Below, piece by piece: positions 11,255-25,006 of a DNA stretch of 64,000 nucleotides. Position 1 is the stretch's first letter. Every line of letters begins with the position of its first letter. Location of the stretch: assembly GCA_021234155.1 (NCBI GenBank), contig JAJEKV010000031.1, forward strand, positions 12,324,928-12,388,927. The letters are read 5' to 3'. The DNA comes from Isoetes taiwanensis. Its lineage: Eukaryota; Streptophyta; Lycopodiopsida; Isoetales; Isoetaceae. The position numbers and the translations under genes were made by a program. The notes under the pieces are model-generated. The model was given only the letters and a program-made list of their open reading frames with translations, ran no database searches and was not told the DNA's origin.

Positions 11255-13125
11255 TCTATCTATTCTATTCTATATCTATCTATCTATCTATACATAATAA
11301 TAAAAGAGTTTTAGGATAGTCTGTGCGCAATCTTGGCCCTCAATTTTCTTACTTTAATTTTATCCCTTCGATTGACCGATTTCTTTTCCACAACCCCCGC
11401 TTCCTATTTCTGTTGTGGATGCCATAGTCTCTCCGACAATGTTCCTCGCATCATCCTTACATTTGACCTTAATCCGCAAGAAAGGCATGACTTATGGTAG
11501 ATTTTCGCCCCAACATCACTTTTCATTTTTGCTGGCATTTATCAAGAACCTCTTGGGATCTATGGCATTGTTTGCCAGAGGAGTTTTGCTGCTAGCGACC
11601 AAATATGACTCCACGCAAAAGAAAAATGGAAGCATGCGCACGGTTATGGAAGCGCTTCATATTATCGACTGATTCATTTCGGCATCTAAGTTATTTTTTG
11701 TGCTTCCACGACACTCAGCTGAAGTTGCCAAAGTAAATATCTCATGGATCTGAGCCATGCCATCCATCACGCAATAAGGTTCCAAAAATATCTTTTGACT
11801 GCTTGCACACAGCCGCCTCTTCACAATCTGACATAAATATGCCTTCTGCATTTCTTTTACCTTGCATTTAGTGCATGCAAATGGTTTAAGTTTTTCCTAT
11901 CTGGTGTAAGTTTTCCTTACTTTTACCTTTCCAGTTCTGTAGCAATTGAAGGTTTGTGAAGATTAGTTTTTGTTGTAATTCCTTAGGTGACAATCTATGG
12001 TAAAATTGCATTAATGGCACAAACTCTTTGGATCTCTTTGGATCCAGAATGCCCTTCATTTTGTGTAGAAGAATTCTTTACTTATATTATTTTCTCTGTG
12101 TATATTGGGTAGAAGAATTCTTTACCAGTTCGTCATTGGTGCATTCTTTGAATCTTAAGGGGTTCAACGGTTTCGTTGATGTCTTTACAATGTTACATGA
12201 TTTATTCAAGCATTTTTTCTCTTTAGATTCCAGCTTCAAGAGAATGGGAGTTTATATCTAAAGCACAAAGAAGTATGCAAGATGGGACTGTATTCTTTGC
12301 TATGAATGCGGCATGAATATTTGAATAATGGTAGATTTATCACGCCTCTCCAGCATGACCATTTGGTTAGCCGAACATTGTCAAGCCTGGCCAGTTTTGA
12401 ATGCATGTGTACCAATCACCCCTAGGGAGCATTCTAAGACTGTTGAGACATAGACTTTCTGCTCAAGCCATGGTTCAAGTAAGTTACTTTTTATGAAGTT
12501 GTGCATTGTTTTGGTTTGGATCAGTAAGCATAAAGCAAATACCAAATAATCGGTATTAGTTCACTTTTTGACACAAATACTGATCGGCTGCTCTAAAGTC
12601 TTTGCAAAAGAGAATTGTATTAGAGACCAATATATCCAACACTTGGAGAATTTATGTTGGTAGAATCAGTCATTCCAGTTTGATTTTAGCATGCTTTTGT
12701 TGCTTGTTTAATTCTGCAGATAAGTCTCGATTCTATTTCATCATTCTATATTTTTGTCATTTTTTGCATATGCATTGGATTGCATATGCATATGCACAGC
12801 CAGGCCTTTTGATTTAATCAGCCTCCTTATCGTGAACATCTGCTTATCTCTTCCTAAAGCAACCCATGTCCCTTTCTGAAACTAAAACACAATCTTAGAT
12901 CATGATCAAATTTAACCACTTCACTTTTAGTTTGAACTCATACTGTATGGCAGAGACTGAGCAGCTTATTTGAGTTGCAATCTTCCAGAATGTGTTTAGG
13001 CTTTGAGAAGCCTTGGCTCCATTTGGCCTTAACAAATGGGTAGCCCTTTTCATCACAGATCTTGTAACCCCTTGTCCAAGATTGATCTATTCATGGATCG
13101 CTTGCCATAAATATTGGATTTATAA

Positions 13126-13368
13126 CATGATTAGCATTCCAGACATTATTGTAAATTCAGTTGTTTATAAAAAAGGGATAATTATGCAGGTTGCCTGCCT
13201 GGCATTGCTCTCGAAAGGGATGCATTGGCCTGCACTATTTATCTATTGATTGTTATTATATATGATAATAATTTATGGTCCTGCTTCCAGCTCATTCAAA
13301 TAGCGGATCTTATGGCGATGCTCTATTGGATGCCCAAAATTGTTTCCTTATGCACGTTTTTTCCTATC
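13126..13368. repeat. 243-bp flank H, copy 1 (identical to 21723-21965)
   Basis: This flank, ending with the CTATC target site (13364-13368), sits directly next to the LTR at 13369. The same 243 bp occur unchanged as far as I can read at 21723-21965, again next to an LTR. As flanking DNA it should occur only once, so the second copy marks a duplication or an assembly duplication. Confidence 0.9.
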
Positions 13369-14942
13369 TGTGACGGCCCCAGCTCATATACGATGCCCCG
13401 ATCGTATACAAACTGGAGATCATCCCTCAAACCAGCATCTGCTCGCTGACATGAGGCCGTCCACCTAACATCGGGCCCTTGATGGTGGCCAAGAACCCGA
13501 CGGGGAAGAATGGACGTGTCATTCATCCCGTCTCCCTCGGGATCGACCTAGCTGCGGAAGCGTAAACAAAACATGAGCACATGACATCAATCAACAATAA
13601 CATACCCACCTCGAAGGGTGGTCCACCATATCACAGTAGCTGCAACAACACATCAGTACATCAACATAACATGGGGAAATCCTACCCAGGCTCAGACTCA
13701 TGGGGAAAGACTGACGGCTTGGGGTCTCCAGATAGCAATGCAGACAGAATTCATGGCAAATGGATTTGGCTGACATAGGAACATGGTCATTGAGTAGTCC
13801 ACTCCATCCGCCCCTCCTGTGCATACTTTGCAAATAAGCTGAAAAGTATTGGAGCTGACCGTAGCCTCTTGGGGTGAATAGCCGGAGGGGCTACTACTAC
13901 TTTGGGTTGCATCTCCCCGGTCCCGATGAGGCGGAGGGAGATCACTCCCCTCCAGGAGGTTCATGCCAATCACAGGCGAGCTAGAGAGCCACTGCTCGTA
14001 TTCGACTTCAACTCACTGGAAGGTGACGCATCACCCCACGAGTGTCGAGCCCATACCCTGGCCTCACGCAGTGCCAGGGTATTAGGCCTAGCTCACAGCG
14101 TTCCCCGGCCGTCGTTACGCGCCAGCGGGATCAACCGTGATTAGACAAGCCCTCCCTTGTCAGCCGGTCTAGCTCCGCCACCCACAGCCAGGCGGGCTCT
14201 TATGCACAGGCCGCATTAATTGGGAATTAATGGGCTAAAACTAGGATCATACAACTACTTGGGCTCTGGGTCTCTACCCCCCTTCCCAATACACAAGAGT
14301 GGCGCATAGAATGTCAAAACATCATCACAACAGAACTGAAAATAATAGAATACATCTATTCTAATCTACCTAATCATACATGGTTAGGTTCCTTTGTTAG
14401 TGTCTATCATTCTTAGGCTGTAGGGGTCGCCTATAGATAAGAATGGATGCTAAACCCACTTGAAAAGAGGCCTGATAACTTCGGATCTACCTATTGAATC
14501 AACCACCCACCCGCATCTTGGCTGGCTCCCACTCCTCTGGCGTCCATCTTTCTGGCGATCTCGAGTCTGGCGATCTTGGATCGAGCCGCAACACAGGGAG
14601 ATCCGACTTCTATGCTCCCGCTTCAGTGAAATGCATCCTCTGCTTGCTCCAATCCGAGACTCAGGGGCTGAGAACTGAAAGGGTTTCCCTTTTAGGGTTT
14701 ATGCCCCTTTATCCCCACGAATTTAGGGCTGGTCCCTTTTGGTCAATGGGTCATTGCCACGTGGCAAAAAGGGATTATATTCACATGTTGCTTTAACATG
14801 TGCAATATAATGGTTCACAAGGTCGTACCCTAGGGTACTACCCTTTACGGTCGCCGTGTACATGTCGTCTGAGTCGACATGTACTAGTGACGTGTCAGTA
14901 TAATATATGTATTCATACCGTATGTTATGCTGGAACGTCACA
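13369..14942 (-). repeat. LTR 1 of the large LTR element (3' LTR in element sense)
   Basis: The LTR is bounded by TGTGACGGCCCC and …GAACGTCACA, so both ends share the terminal inverted heptamer TGTGACG. In minus sense it begins at 14942, directly after a polypurine tract (caaggtggggagaa, 14943-14957 read on minus), which fixes the orientation. It is 1574 bp against 1580 bp for LTR 2. CTATC precedes it. Confidence 0.88.
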
Positions 14943-17900
14943 TTCTCCCCACCTTGAATTGATCTTTGTCGCGGCATCGAGAGTCTCCCCACCTTGGGCT
15001 CTTCCTGTCCTGCAACCAACTTGATGCATACAATTTATTACTATTATACTTACACATTTATTAAGATTACCTTAAGGCAATATTTTTAAATCATTATTAC
15101 GCCATTACATTATCAAATAGCTTGTCAAATCGTAACTTCTATTAAAACAAGGTACTTATTAGTTTCTGTTATCACAACATTTAGTTTATCACAATTTAAC
15201 ACTTTCATATACAATTATTATTTAAGGTATTCTTCATTCCTTGCAACACATTCCAACAAAATTTGTGTTGCAAGTCTTCGAACCTAAAAATCCTGTATTA
15301 ATTTTACAATATCTATAATTACACACTTACTATCTTAATTATTATAATTACTCTAAGGTAATGTTTAAGACATTACTGTACTATTTCATTATCCAATTAA
15401 CTTATGACTTCATAACTTAATGCACGCAAGGTAATTATTGCCCTTACTTAATACAATATTTAAGTTTATCAAAGTTTATCAATTTCATACAAAATTTACA
15501 CTTCTAAGGTACTCTTCATCCCTTGCAACACATTATAACAAAACTTGTGTTGCAAGTCTTCGTAGCTCGACCTCCTAAGCCCTCCCGGGCTCTATTGGCC
15601 CAATTAGTGTGTCACTACGTTATAACCATTTTAATTATTAATAAAATTTTGGTTATATGGTGACCACCCCACATCTACATGGATACATGGCTAATCTCCC
15701 GGCGTAGGAAGAGGGTGAATCTTCCATTATGGCCGTGGAGACAGCGCCTATATGCCTATATGCCACTCATGCCTACACTCTAGTTGCCCAAATAAGTGGA
15801 GGATAGGTCCTTCCCGTATATGGGCGTGAAGGCCCGATTCCTCCTATCAAAGCATATATGGGGCTAGAGGTGCTTTTCCTATCAATGCATTCGAAATGAC
15901 CTCCTTTCTCTCGAGGTCGTCTACCTCAGGGGAGCAGTAGACTTTCTAATCTACCTTCCACTCATCCAAGCGAAACGCTTGTCATGCCTACATTGACATT
16001 ACACCACGCCCTAGAGATCACCGTAGTAATCTCATCATCGGTAGCAACGCATGCAACCCTTACCTCATAGGTTGCATCTTGATTATACTTAACTACACAT
16101 GAAATTAATCTAAACACAAATTGACATGCCCGAGCCGATTTTTCTTTGGCTCCCTTTAATGCATGTGATTAACATAATTACCTTAACGTAATATTTATGA
16201 ATTAACGTTATCATAGCATCGGATACATTACTTCGATGGTACAATTATATTTACTCTAAGCTTTACAATATTTAATTACTTTTAGATCGCGATTATTTAA
16301 ACAATAACCCCGATTTTAGACCTATTGTTACATAGAAAGGTTTTAGTTATCATACACAAGAATTAGATGTGCTTCTTATTCTCTTCCTTGGGTCTTGCAT
16401 TACCCTTGGAAGTATATCCCTAAGATGCGGCTTAAGTATATCCAAATTCTATTTTCTATTTATATTTATAAGGACCTCGAGGTCATATAGCTATCCTTGG
16501 AAGGAATTGCATCCTGCTTGAAGGATTAATTAACATGCTAACTCACATTATCGTTGTTATTTAACTTATTTCCGTATGATACATATACGTACATCAATTT
16601 CTATGCAGTTATTAGGATCTATATTTAACTTATCTAAAAGACACATTAAAGCTTATAATACATGCGCACACCTTACCTAAGGCTAGAACGCATCCACCCA
16701 TTGAGCTGGCGTTGAGTAATTTGGAGATGACTTGGTCGTTGCATTGCTCCCATAGTTTTGCTCCACTTCATTGGTGTAGTTAGCTACTACGTCAGTCTCG
16801 CACGTTGAAGGCCTCCTGAGCCTAAGATATCTATCTATCTTACGCTCTATTCGCTTCGGCCATTGCCGGAGTGAACTCTATTCTACGGGTCGGTCAATTC
16901 GATACAAGTACGTTCAATCATGAGATTGAGCCCTCCCACTTTCTTCGAAAAGAAAATGGTCCTGCACCCCTTCAATGACGTTGTACACAACGTCATATCT
17001 ATTCTCTCCCCTTAAGAGGTTATATGCTTCTTACTTAGCGCATTAATTTACTATCCTTAGATAACATATATAACCATCTAAGATGGATGCACATATTATG
17101 TTATCATTTATTTCAATATAGTTGCGGATTACCTACTTAGTTAGAACGATTCTAAACCACAAGGTTTTGTCATCATGACAATTCCTTTTGTCTCAAAAGA
17201 CTATTTGATTACTATAATTTTTATTTTAGATGTACTTTGCATGTACTATTCTTTTATATTCTAGAGATTCCCCCTTTCTTAGTTATTTAAACTCTTGGAA
17301 TATTCCTACCAATCGAATTGATGTCATCGTAACAAGTTGGCCGGACCTGTTAGATTACTTCTTTTCTTTCAGTTGGATTATTCTTTGGAGGTACTAAATT
17401 TATACATGGTCAATAATTATCCTAGTAATGATTCCTTCTTAGCGAGGTGATCAATCTCACCAAGTGGTTTCAATATATTGGATGTCTGTTAACAATCTTG
17501 TATAATTTTAGTTACTCCTATGCGTTTCCTTCCCAATACTTGACACTTCGCTCAATATTGGGGCAATCCTTTCGGCGAAAATATCTAAAAATGCCTTCTA
17601 ATCCCAATATGGATGTTACCATCCTTACATTTAACCTACTAGGCCCCATGGCCTTAGATCCTTGAGCTTGCTAGAAGCTCATCCACTCGCTGCCTGCTTG
17701 AAGCAGCAAGGTAACGTTCTTCTAAGTCGCTCGATACTTCAGTCTCCTTGACGGTGGCTCCTCTTGATCTAGAGGTTGACTTTGTTCGTTAGAAGCCTCT
17801 CCTTGCTGGTCTTTGATGGTGTAGTTGGTCACTTGAAATCTTCCATGCCGCTTTTCAAAAGCCTGAAGGTGGCGCCGTTGAAAAAGATCTTTCATCTTGA

Positions 17901-20900
17901 ACTCTTTGTCTTGGCAGCTAAAGGACGACTCTATATCCGATATTGTTTCCTCGACTCCATCGACGTCTCATACATCGAGTCCTCTTGTCGTTATCGTGTT
18001 GCCCGAAGAGTGTTGAAGATGTTGATTGCTTCACCCCTGCAATTTGCCTGACATCTCTTCGTTTGATCTGTTACGCTATGGGAGGGGAGGAATAACAAGG
18101 GAACTATATATGCAAAGCATATAGCTTACATAATTACAATTACTACTAGAGCTATTAGGTCCCCCTTGTGCCTCCCCGTGCAATGGTTTTGACGATATAT
18201 ATCCTCTTATTTGTACGTCAGCTCGTACTCCGGGGTAACTTGTTGATATACTTGGGCCCTCCGATGTTTGTCGGCTGTGGGACAACACGCTCTGCATCTC
18301 ATTCTAATTAAAGGTGTGTTGGTCGTTGATGCTTCGACATTTCGGTCTGCCTCCTGATTCTGTTCTCGGGCTGTAATTGTTCCCCCCTTCATGATATTTG
18401 AAGCTATTTGGAGGCATCTCTTGAGGCTGTGCGCGATTCCTTTGGCTATACTCCTCTGGAGTTGTTCTCTTCTGCAGTTGTTCTTTGAATCGTCGATCCT
18501 TGGGTTCACCAAGTTGCATGCAAGTCCGCGTGCAAGTCATCGGCTCGCCTCGCCTTGCCTCACCTAGTTGGTTCTCCATCGAGCTTCCAATCTTCCTTGC
18601 TGATCCCCTTGATCACCTAGCTTGGACATTGTCACGTTCCTCAGTGCTATGCCGTCTTCTTGTCTTGAGGTACCCTCCGGTGGTTTTGATTGTGCCCGTA
18701 AGTTTTGATCCTCCTGTTGCCTCTAGGAAGCTCGTGGAAGAAGTCGGTTGCTAACACTTCTCCAGCTTCCAGTTCCTGACCTTTGTCCCTCTATGCATGT
18801 CGGTCTCTCTGTCAAGTAAAGCTTCATGGCTCTCCTCCCTGCTGGCTATATTGTCGGGATGATGGATCCTTATATCTGCGGAGCTTGACCCTTGAGTTGA
18901 AGAAGTACCTGCCTTAGATATACTCTTGTCGTTGAATAGCCTGGCTATTATCTTGAACTCTCTTTTTGCCGAAGGTGCTTCATTTGCTATCCTTGTCGTT
19001 AAGGTGTCGAATGCTTCTACCTTGGGCGTTTGACGTGCCACATGTTGGAGATATGATCGGCTTCTTCTCTTCTAATTACTGGTAGGAGTACCTGACGAAG
19101 CCATCACCTAATTGTTGAAGGCATATCTCCTCGTCGCGATTGCCTTTAAATAAGTGCATCTCCATCTAATACCGTGTCATAGCGCATCACCCTATATTAC
19201 CACAAGGTGGAATTATGGTCGTCGAGATGTTGCCTTCTTAGTTGGCTCGTTGATGTGGGTCGTTCCTCCTTCTATTGTTGAGGCCACTTTCGTGTCATAA
19301 GTTAGTCAAAGTGTTGCCGCTGCCACAAGAGGTAGTGGTGCGCCGGCGATGCCACAGTGCGTGATGATCTTGACATGACCCGGTATTGTCTCTTATTCTG
19401 ACATTGGGTGGACGAGCGGTCTTCTACTTGAGGGCACTTCCCAAAGTGTTTGGAGTCAAAGGATTGCTTGGGCTCTGGTCGTTTCTCCCTCGTACTTGCT
19501 CTTCCATTTTGATCTTCGGCTATAGTTGTGCTTCCTTGTTTCCTCATTTGGTAGTCGTAGTGAAGGAGCTTCCTGATCTAAGCGCTAAATCCGTAAAACA
19601 TGACTTTAAACTCATGTTTCTCCACTATATCTGTGAGCACCCGAGATATACAATAGACATATACGCATTTACATTGGTATTTTAATTCATTCACTTTTTC
19701 AAAACAACTACGAAGATCTACTTAAATGTTTATACTCCTTTAGGGTTTCCTCTCCTCCTATCGCGTTTGATCCTTCGGTTTTGCTTGCATCTTCTTAGTT
19801 ACGGTTGACTCTGGGATTCCTTGAGATCTTTGCTACTATTGTTGAGCTTCATGTACGATCCGAGCTCGTCACCCCAAGTTCTGCGAAGAGTGCTCGTCGA
19901 TGTGATCCCTTGAAAAAGACGCTCCTCCTTAATGTGTATGTCCGTCGTAAGGGAATGCGGTGACCGCTCAACGTCCCTATATGCGATTATTCGTTGCAAG
20001 GTTGCTGATGTGCGGTGCCATTGATCGGTTGATCACCACATTCTCGGGCATTCTTGAATGTCTTGAAGCTCTGCGATCGTGGTGGTGATGGCGGCATTGT
20101 CATTCCTCACGAGTCGCCCTGTTGCTTGGGCTTTGCTTCATTCCGAGGTGCCTCTCCTGTGCTTGGAAGTGTGGTCATCTCCATTGCACCTATCCTAGCT
20201 ATTCTGGTTGCCTTTCGCGTGATTTGTACTGCTGGCTAGGTCGTCTCCTCCGTCCTTTGGGTCCTATCCATTCGAGTCTCGCACTCCTTGGCTGACATAG
20301 TAAAGTCGTCCTTCCTTTGGTTTCTAGGTGTTTTTGGGTCCCGAATTCTTGTTTGAGCGGAATATTCTCCTCCTTGATCTTGCCCCTAATGCTGATATAC
20401 GCCTTCAAGTCGGAGATGTTCCCTGATATGCGTCTCCTCCCCCTCATGGTCTCCTACCTTTTGGAACCGATGAAAGTTCTCCTGCTTGGTGCAAAGGGAG
20501 CTGAAAAGCTCGTCCGGGGTCAGCCTTAGGTGCTTTGTGGTTGCCTAGCTTGGTTGCTCCTTTTGTTGACGTTGCATGACATTCGCTTGAGCTGTTGGAC
20601 TGCAAAGTCGTGGTTGTCTTCCCTCTATACGCTCCTGTGTCGCCATGACTTCTCTCCTCGATGGAAGATTATGCCCTCTGGCCCTAGCTCGTGATGCTAA
20701 TGTGGCATTGCTGTCTAACGTCTTCCCCTTTTTGTATTTTGCTGCCTTGCATTCTTCCATTTGAAATTCATGTGCGTCGAGCTGGTGAAGGCGTCGAGAT
20801 CCTCTTTCTGATGTGAGCTCATGGACGTGGTAGCCGGGAGGTTGACATCTAGAAGATTCTTGATGCCGTTGGTTACCAATTATTCTTCCCATTTGATGAA

Positions 20901-21722
20901 GATTGATGATAGGCGGTGGTGTCTGTTCTACTCGTTTGTCGGGTGAGGTGTTTGTCGTTGTGCTTTCCTCTCTTGGGTCTGCCTTTTTTGGTCTCCTCTC
21001 CTTATCTATCGTACATGGCCGGGACCTTGATGTCTTCAAAAGTTGCGCCTCTAGCTCTTACGTGGCTCGCCCCCAGACTCGAAAAGCAACGCTTCGTATA
21101 TTCTAGAGTCTAAGGGTCCACTTGAAGGGCTCTCCTACAATATTTTGGGCTCTATAAGCAAGCAAGATGGCTCGAGTAGCCTTCTTGGAGACATGTCTAT
21201 AATCTCAAGTCTATGGACATTAGGGCGTGTGGTATGGTATGACGTGAGGGTTGTTTTTCAAACCTCCATGATGTTTGAGGCATACTCTAAGGTCCTATCA
21301 AAGTTGGTTTGGGGGAGTCCAGTCTCTCTACCACCTGAGTGACTTGGGCACTCTAGACTCTAGCTCCTTTCTAGGTATCCCGGCAATAGGGAGTGTGAAT
21401 GTGGTGGTCGTATAGGTCAAACTCTATTAGAAGGACACAAAATTAGGTCAATATTTATGCTTTTGGCATGGCGGTGGTGATGTACCAACATTGGACTTGG
21501 TTGCTATCTTTGAGGTTTAGATGACTATAACAAAGGGGTGTTCTTGGGCACTTCTACCTTAGAGTAAGGCATCGAGCTTTGGGCCGAGAGCAATACTTAT
21601 GAGGTACTAATGGGGTATGCTTCTATTTACAAACAAACCACAGTTTGGAAAAACAATTCAAGGGTTTGAGAAATTTTGGTCATTTTGAGCTGGGGTTTGA
21701 CATTTCTAGCCTAATTTGAGGT
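14943..21722 (-). mobile_element. Internal region of a large, apparently non-autonomous LTR element
   Basis: The region starts at a minus-strand polypurine tract next to LTR 1. It holds an AT-rich stretch (about 15030-17650) and then a more GC-rich part (17690-21350) with many short minus-strand Arg/Glu/Gln-rich frames. None contains a recognisable gag zinc knuckle, protease, reverse transcriptase or integrase. That fits a non-autonomous LARD- or TR-GAG-like element, or a very decayed gypsy. No primer-binding site is present at the right end (21722), where the sequence runs straight into flank H. The element is therefore truncated at its 5' side. Confidence 0.6.
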
Positions 21723-21965
21723 CATGATTAGCATTCCAGACATTATTGTAAATTCAGTTGTTTATAAAAAAGGGATAATTATGCAGGTTGCCTGCCTGGC
21801 ATTGCTCTCGAAAGGGATGCATTGGCCTGCACTATTTATCTATTGATTGTTATTATATATGATAATAATTTATGGTCCTGCTTCCAGCTCATTCAAATAG
21901 CGGATCTTATGGCGATGCTCTATTGGATGCCCAAAATTGTTTCCTTATGCACGTTTTTTCCTATC
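21723..21965. repeat. 243-bp flank H, copy 2
   Basis: This is a duplicate of 13126-13368, including the CTATC site at 21961-21965. It lies where the internal region with primer-binding site should join the 5' LTR. Confidence 0.9.
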
Positions 21966-23545
21966 TGTGACGGCCCCAGCTCATATACGATGCCCCGATC
22001 GTATACAAACTGGAGATCATCCCTCAAACCAGCATCTGCTCGCTGACATGAGGCCGTCCACCTAACATCGGGCCCTTGATGGTGGCCAAGAACCCGACGG
22101 GGAAGAATGGACGTGTCATTCATCCCGTCTCCCTCGGGATCGACCTAGGCTGCTGAGCGTAAACAAAACATGAGCACATGACATCAATCAACAATAACAT
22201 ACCCACCTCGAAGGGTGGTCCACCATATCACGATGGCTGCAACAACACATCGGTTACATCAACACAACATGGGGAAATCCTACCCGGGCTCGGACTCATG
22301 GGGAAAGACCGGCGGCAGGGGTCTCCGGATAGCAATGCGGGCAGAAATTCATGGCAAATGGATTTAGGCGGCATAGGAACATGGTCGTTGGGTAGTCCCT
22401 CCATCCGCCCCTCCCGTGCATACTTTGCGGATATAGGGTCAAAGTATTGGAGCGGCCGTAACTTTCAGGGTGAATAGCGGAGGGGCTACTACTCTTGGGT
22501 TGCATCTCCCGATCCCCGGATGAGGCAGAGGAGAGATCACTCCCCTCCGGGGAGGTTCATGCCAATCCGCGAGGCTGAGCTAGAGAGCCACTGCCGTGTG
22601 TCGACTTCCAACTCACCGGAAGGTGGCGCATCACCCCACGAGTGTCGAGCCCATACCACGGCCTCACGCGATGCCAGGGTATTAGGCCCTAGCTCACGGT
22701 GTTCCCGGCCGTCGTTCTGGCGCCCGGCCGGATCAACCGTGATTAGACAAGCCCTCCCTTGTCGGCCGGTCTAGCTCCGCCACCCACCCCAGGCGGGCTC
22801 TTATGCCGCGAGCCGCGTGGTAATTGGAATTAATGGGCTAAAACTAGGATCATACAACTACTTGGGCTCTGGGTCTCTACCCCCCTTCCCAATACACAAG
22901 AGTGGCGCATAGAATGTCAAAACATCATCACAACAGAACTGAAAATAATAGAATACATCTATTCTAATCTACCTAATCATACATGGTTAGGTTCCTTTGT
23001 TAGTGTCTATCATTCTTAGGCACGTAGGGGTTCGCCTATAGATAAGAATGGATGCTAAACCTCTTGAAAGAGGCCTGATAACTTTCGGATCTACCTATTG
23101 AATCAACCACCCACCCGCATCTTGGCTGGCTCCCACTCCTCTGAAAGCGTCCATGCTGCTGATCTCGAGTCTGCTGATCTTGGATCGAGCTGCAACCTGG
23201 GAGATCCGACTTCTATGCTCCCGTTCAGGCGAAAATGCATCCTCTGCTGCTCCAATCCGAGACTCAGGGGCTGAGAACTGAAAGGGTTTCCCTTTTAGGG
23301 TTTATGCCCCTTTATCTCCACGAATTTAGGGCTGGTCCCTTTTGGTCAATGGGTCATTGCCACGTGGCAAAAAGGGATTATATTCACATGTTGCTTTAAC
23401 ATGTGCAATATAATGGTTCACAAGGTCGTACCCTAGGGTACTACCCTTTACGGTCGCCGTGTACATGTCGTCTGAGTCGACATGTACTAGTGACGTGTCA
23501 ATATAATATACGTATTCATACCGTATGTTATGCTGGAACGTCACA
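21966..23545 (-). repeat. LTR 2, flanked on both sides by CTATC, like a solo LTR
   Basis: This LTR is preceded by flank H with CTATC (21961-21965) and followed by CTATC (23546-23550) and new host sequence (tatgcaggtg…). That is the exact structure of a solo LTR with an intact 5-bp target duplication. It matches LTR 1 almost perfectly in its first ~180 bp and near its far end. The central ~650 bp (about 22150-22820) differ by many small indels and substitutions. Confidence 0.88.
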
Positions 23546-23949
23546 CTATCTATGCAGGTGATTGTCGCTTGTTTGGAATAGGGTACATCAAAAAGTAACT
23601 GGTTAATTTGGTTATATTTGGAAGGCATGTCAAAGGTAGGAGTCTGACAGCACCTCTGAGACATATACAATAGGTATTGACATTTTTAAGTCAAACATAG
23701 AACCCAAATAGGATGTGCAACCAAATAGGATGTGCTCCACCATCACCTTCTTGATAGAAAGGTATATTTGCTGACACGAGTACTGCTCAACACGAGTACT
23801 GCAGAAGCTCCTTCGTTGGCTGTCGCTAGAGGTAAGCAGATCCTTAAAGAAAAATTAAGCTTTTTCATCATCCCTGTTTCTGTTTCTTTGCTCCAATCTT
23901 TGTTTCTGTTTCTTTGCCCCACTCTTCCCTCTCTGCGTTTCTGAGCGCT

Positions 23950-24236
23950 ATCAAAAATTGCTGGCACATTGAAAGTCCCAAACATAATCTGCGTCATCTT
24001 CTCACGATTAGTTTTAATGTCAATAGGAGCTCCCGTAAGGACCATGTCATCCCAAATTGTCATGAGACCATGTTCAATTGGGTACTTTTAAGTGTCGAAA
24101 CTCCACGTTTATATTGTGCTTCATCACCCACATAGGCACCCTTTTGTCCCATCCCAACCATAACAGCGATGTGATGTGGACGTCCAACTATACTTAGGAA
24201 GACAGCCCGAGGAGCATTATCCATAGCAAATCCAAC
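23950..24236 (-). pseudogene. Actin gene fragment captured in the Helitron
   Basis: Read on minus from 24236, after an acceptor (gatggcag), this gives [40 protein letters not shown], then [13 protein letters not shown] and [20 protein letters not shown]. These are actin residues from about 27 to 130. A 2-bp insertion after STLK shifts the frame. About 21 residues between WDDM and the AP motif are deleted. Homology stops after FNVPAI. The start at an acceptor coincides with the conserved early plant actin intron, so genomic DNA and not cDNA was captured. It cannot make actin. Confidence 0.88.
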
Positions 24237-25006
24237 CTGCCATCATTCAAACGTGGTTAATGGCATTGAAGGTGAAGCTTATTTTGTAGTGCCTTTGTCA
24301 GAAATGCTATACAGGCCATTTTAGTCATGCAACAGGATGTAAGAGTATGGGTGAAGCCTTCTATTTTTCTTGCATTCTCATCCCAGGCTTTGTTCGCGAA
24401 AGGGAAATCCAATAGGGCATTTTTTTTAATATTTGTTTTAATTCTCTTAATGTCCAATAGATGAAGTGTAAGTTGTATTCAGATAATGAATCTCTTGCTT
24501 TCATCCTTGTTTGAATCGGCGATCCTGCAAATTCATTTTTCTAGGAAGCAAAACAATGGCATCCTTGTTTGAAATCAAGCCTATCACAAGCAAATGTACA
24601 AACTGCGTGCGGGCCTTTTGACCCTACTAAATAGGAAGCAAAACAATGGCATCATTGGTTTTACAATAAGAACCATCCCCGAGAAGATTAATGGAAGGCG
24701 ATAAAGTTCTTTGGTGCCTTGGTGGTTTTGTTTTCTCTTTATAAGTACTGTGTTGCTTCAGTATTTAGAAACTGCTAATCAACAATATGACATCTTTTAT
24801 GATATGTCCCCTACTGCAAGCTAATGTTTAAGGATGGTTCATCAGTGTTAATTAAATACTTGCTAAGGGAGGTAAGCAAATTACATAAGAAACCAACTAA
24901 CAAGGGTATGTGTCCTATGAATTTAGGATTTTAATGAAATGAGGTTTATTATGTCTTGCCACTTTTTCTCTGTAAACTAAATATCTCTTTGCATGTTTTG
25001 CAACAG

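Noticed and set aside
13225-13449. A 74-codon frame present identically at 21822-22046
   Set aside because: The identity is due to the duplicated flank and LTR. The frame crosses the flank/LTR border and has no protein pattern.
17690-21100. Arg/Glu/Gln-rich minus-strand frames in the LTR element interior, considered as gag
   Set aside because: No zinc knuckle or capsid pattern was seen and the frames are short and overlapping, so I left them as unassigned interior.
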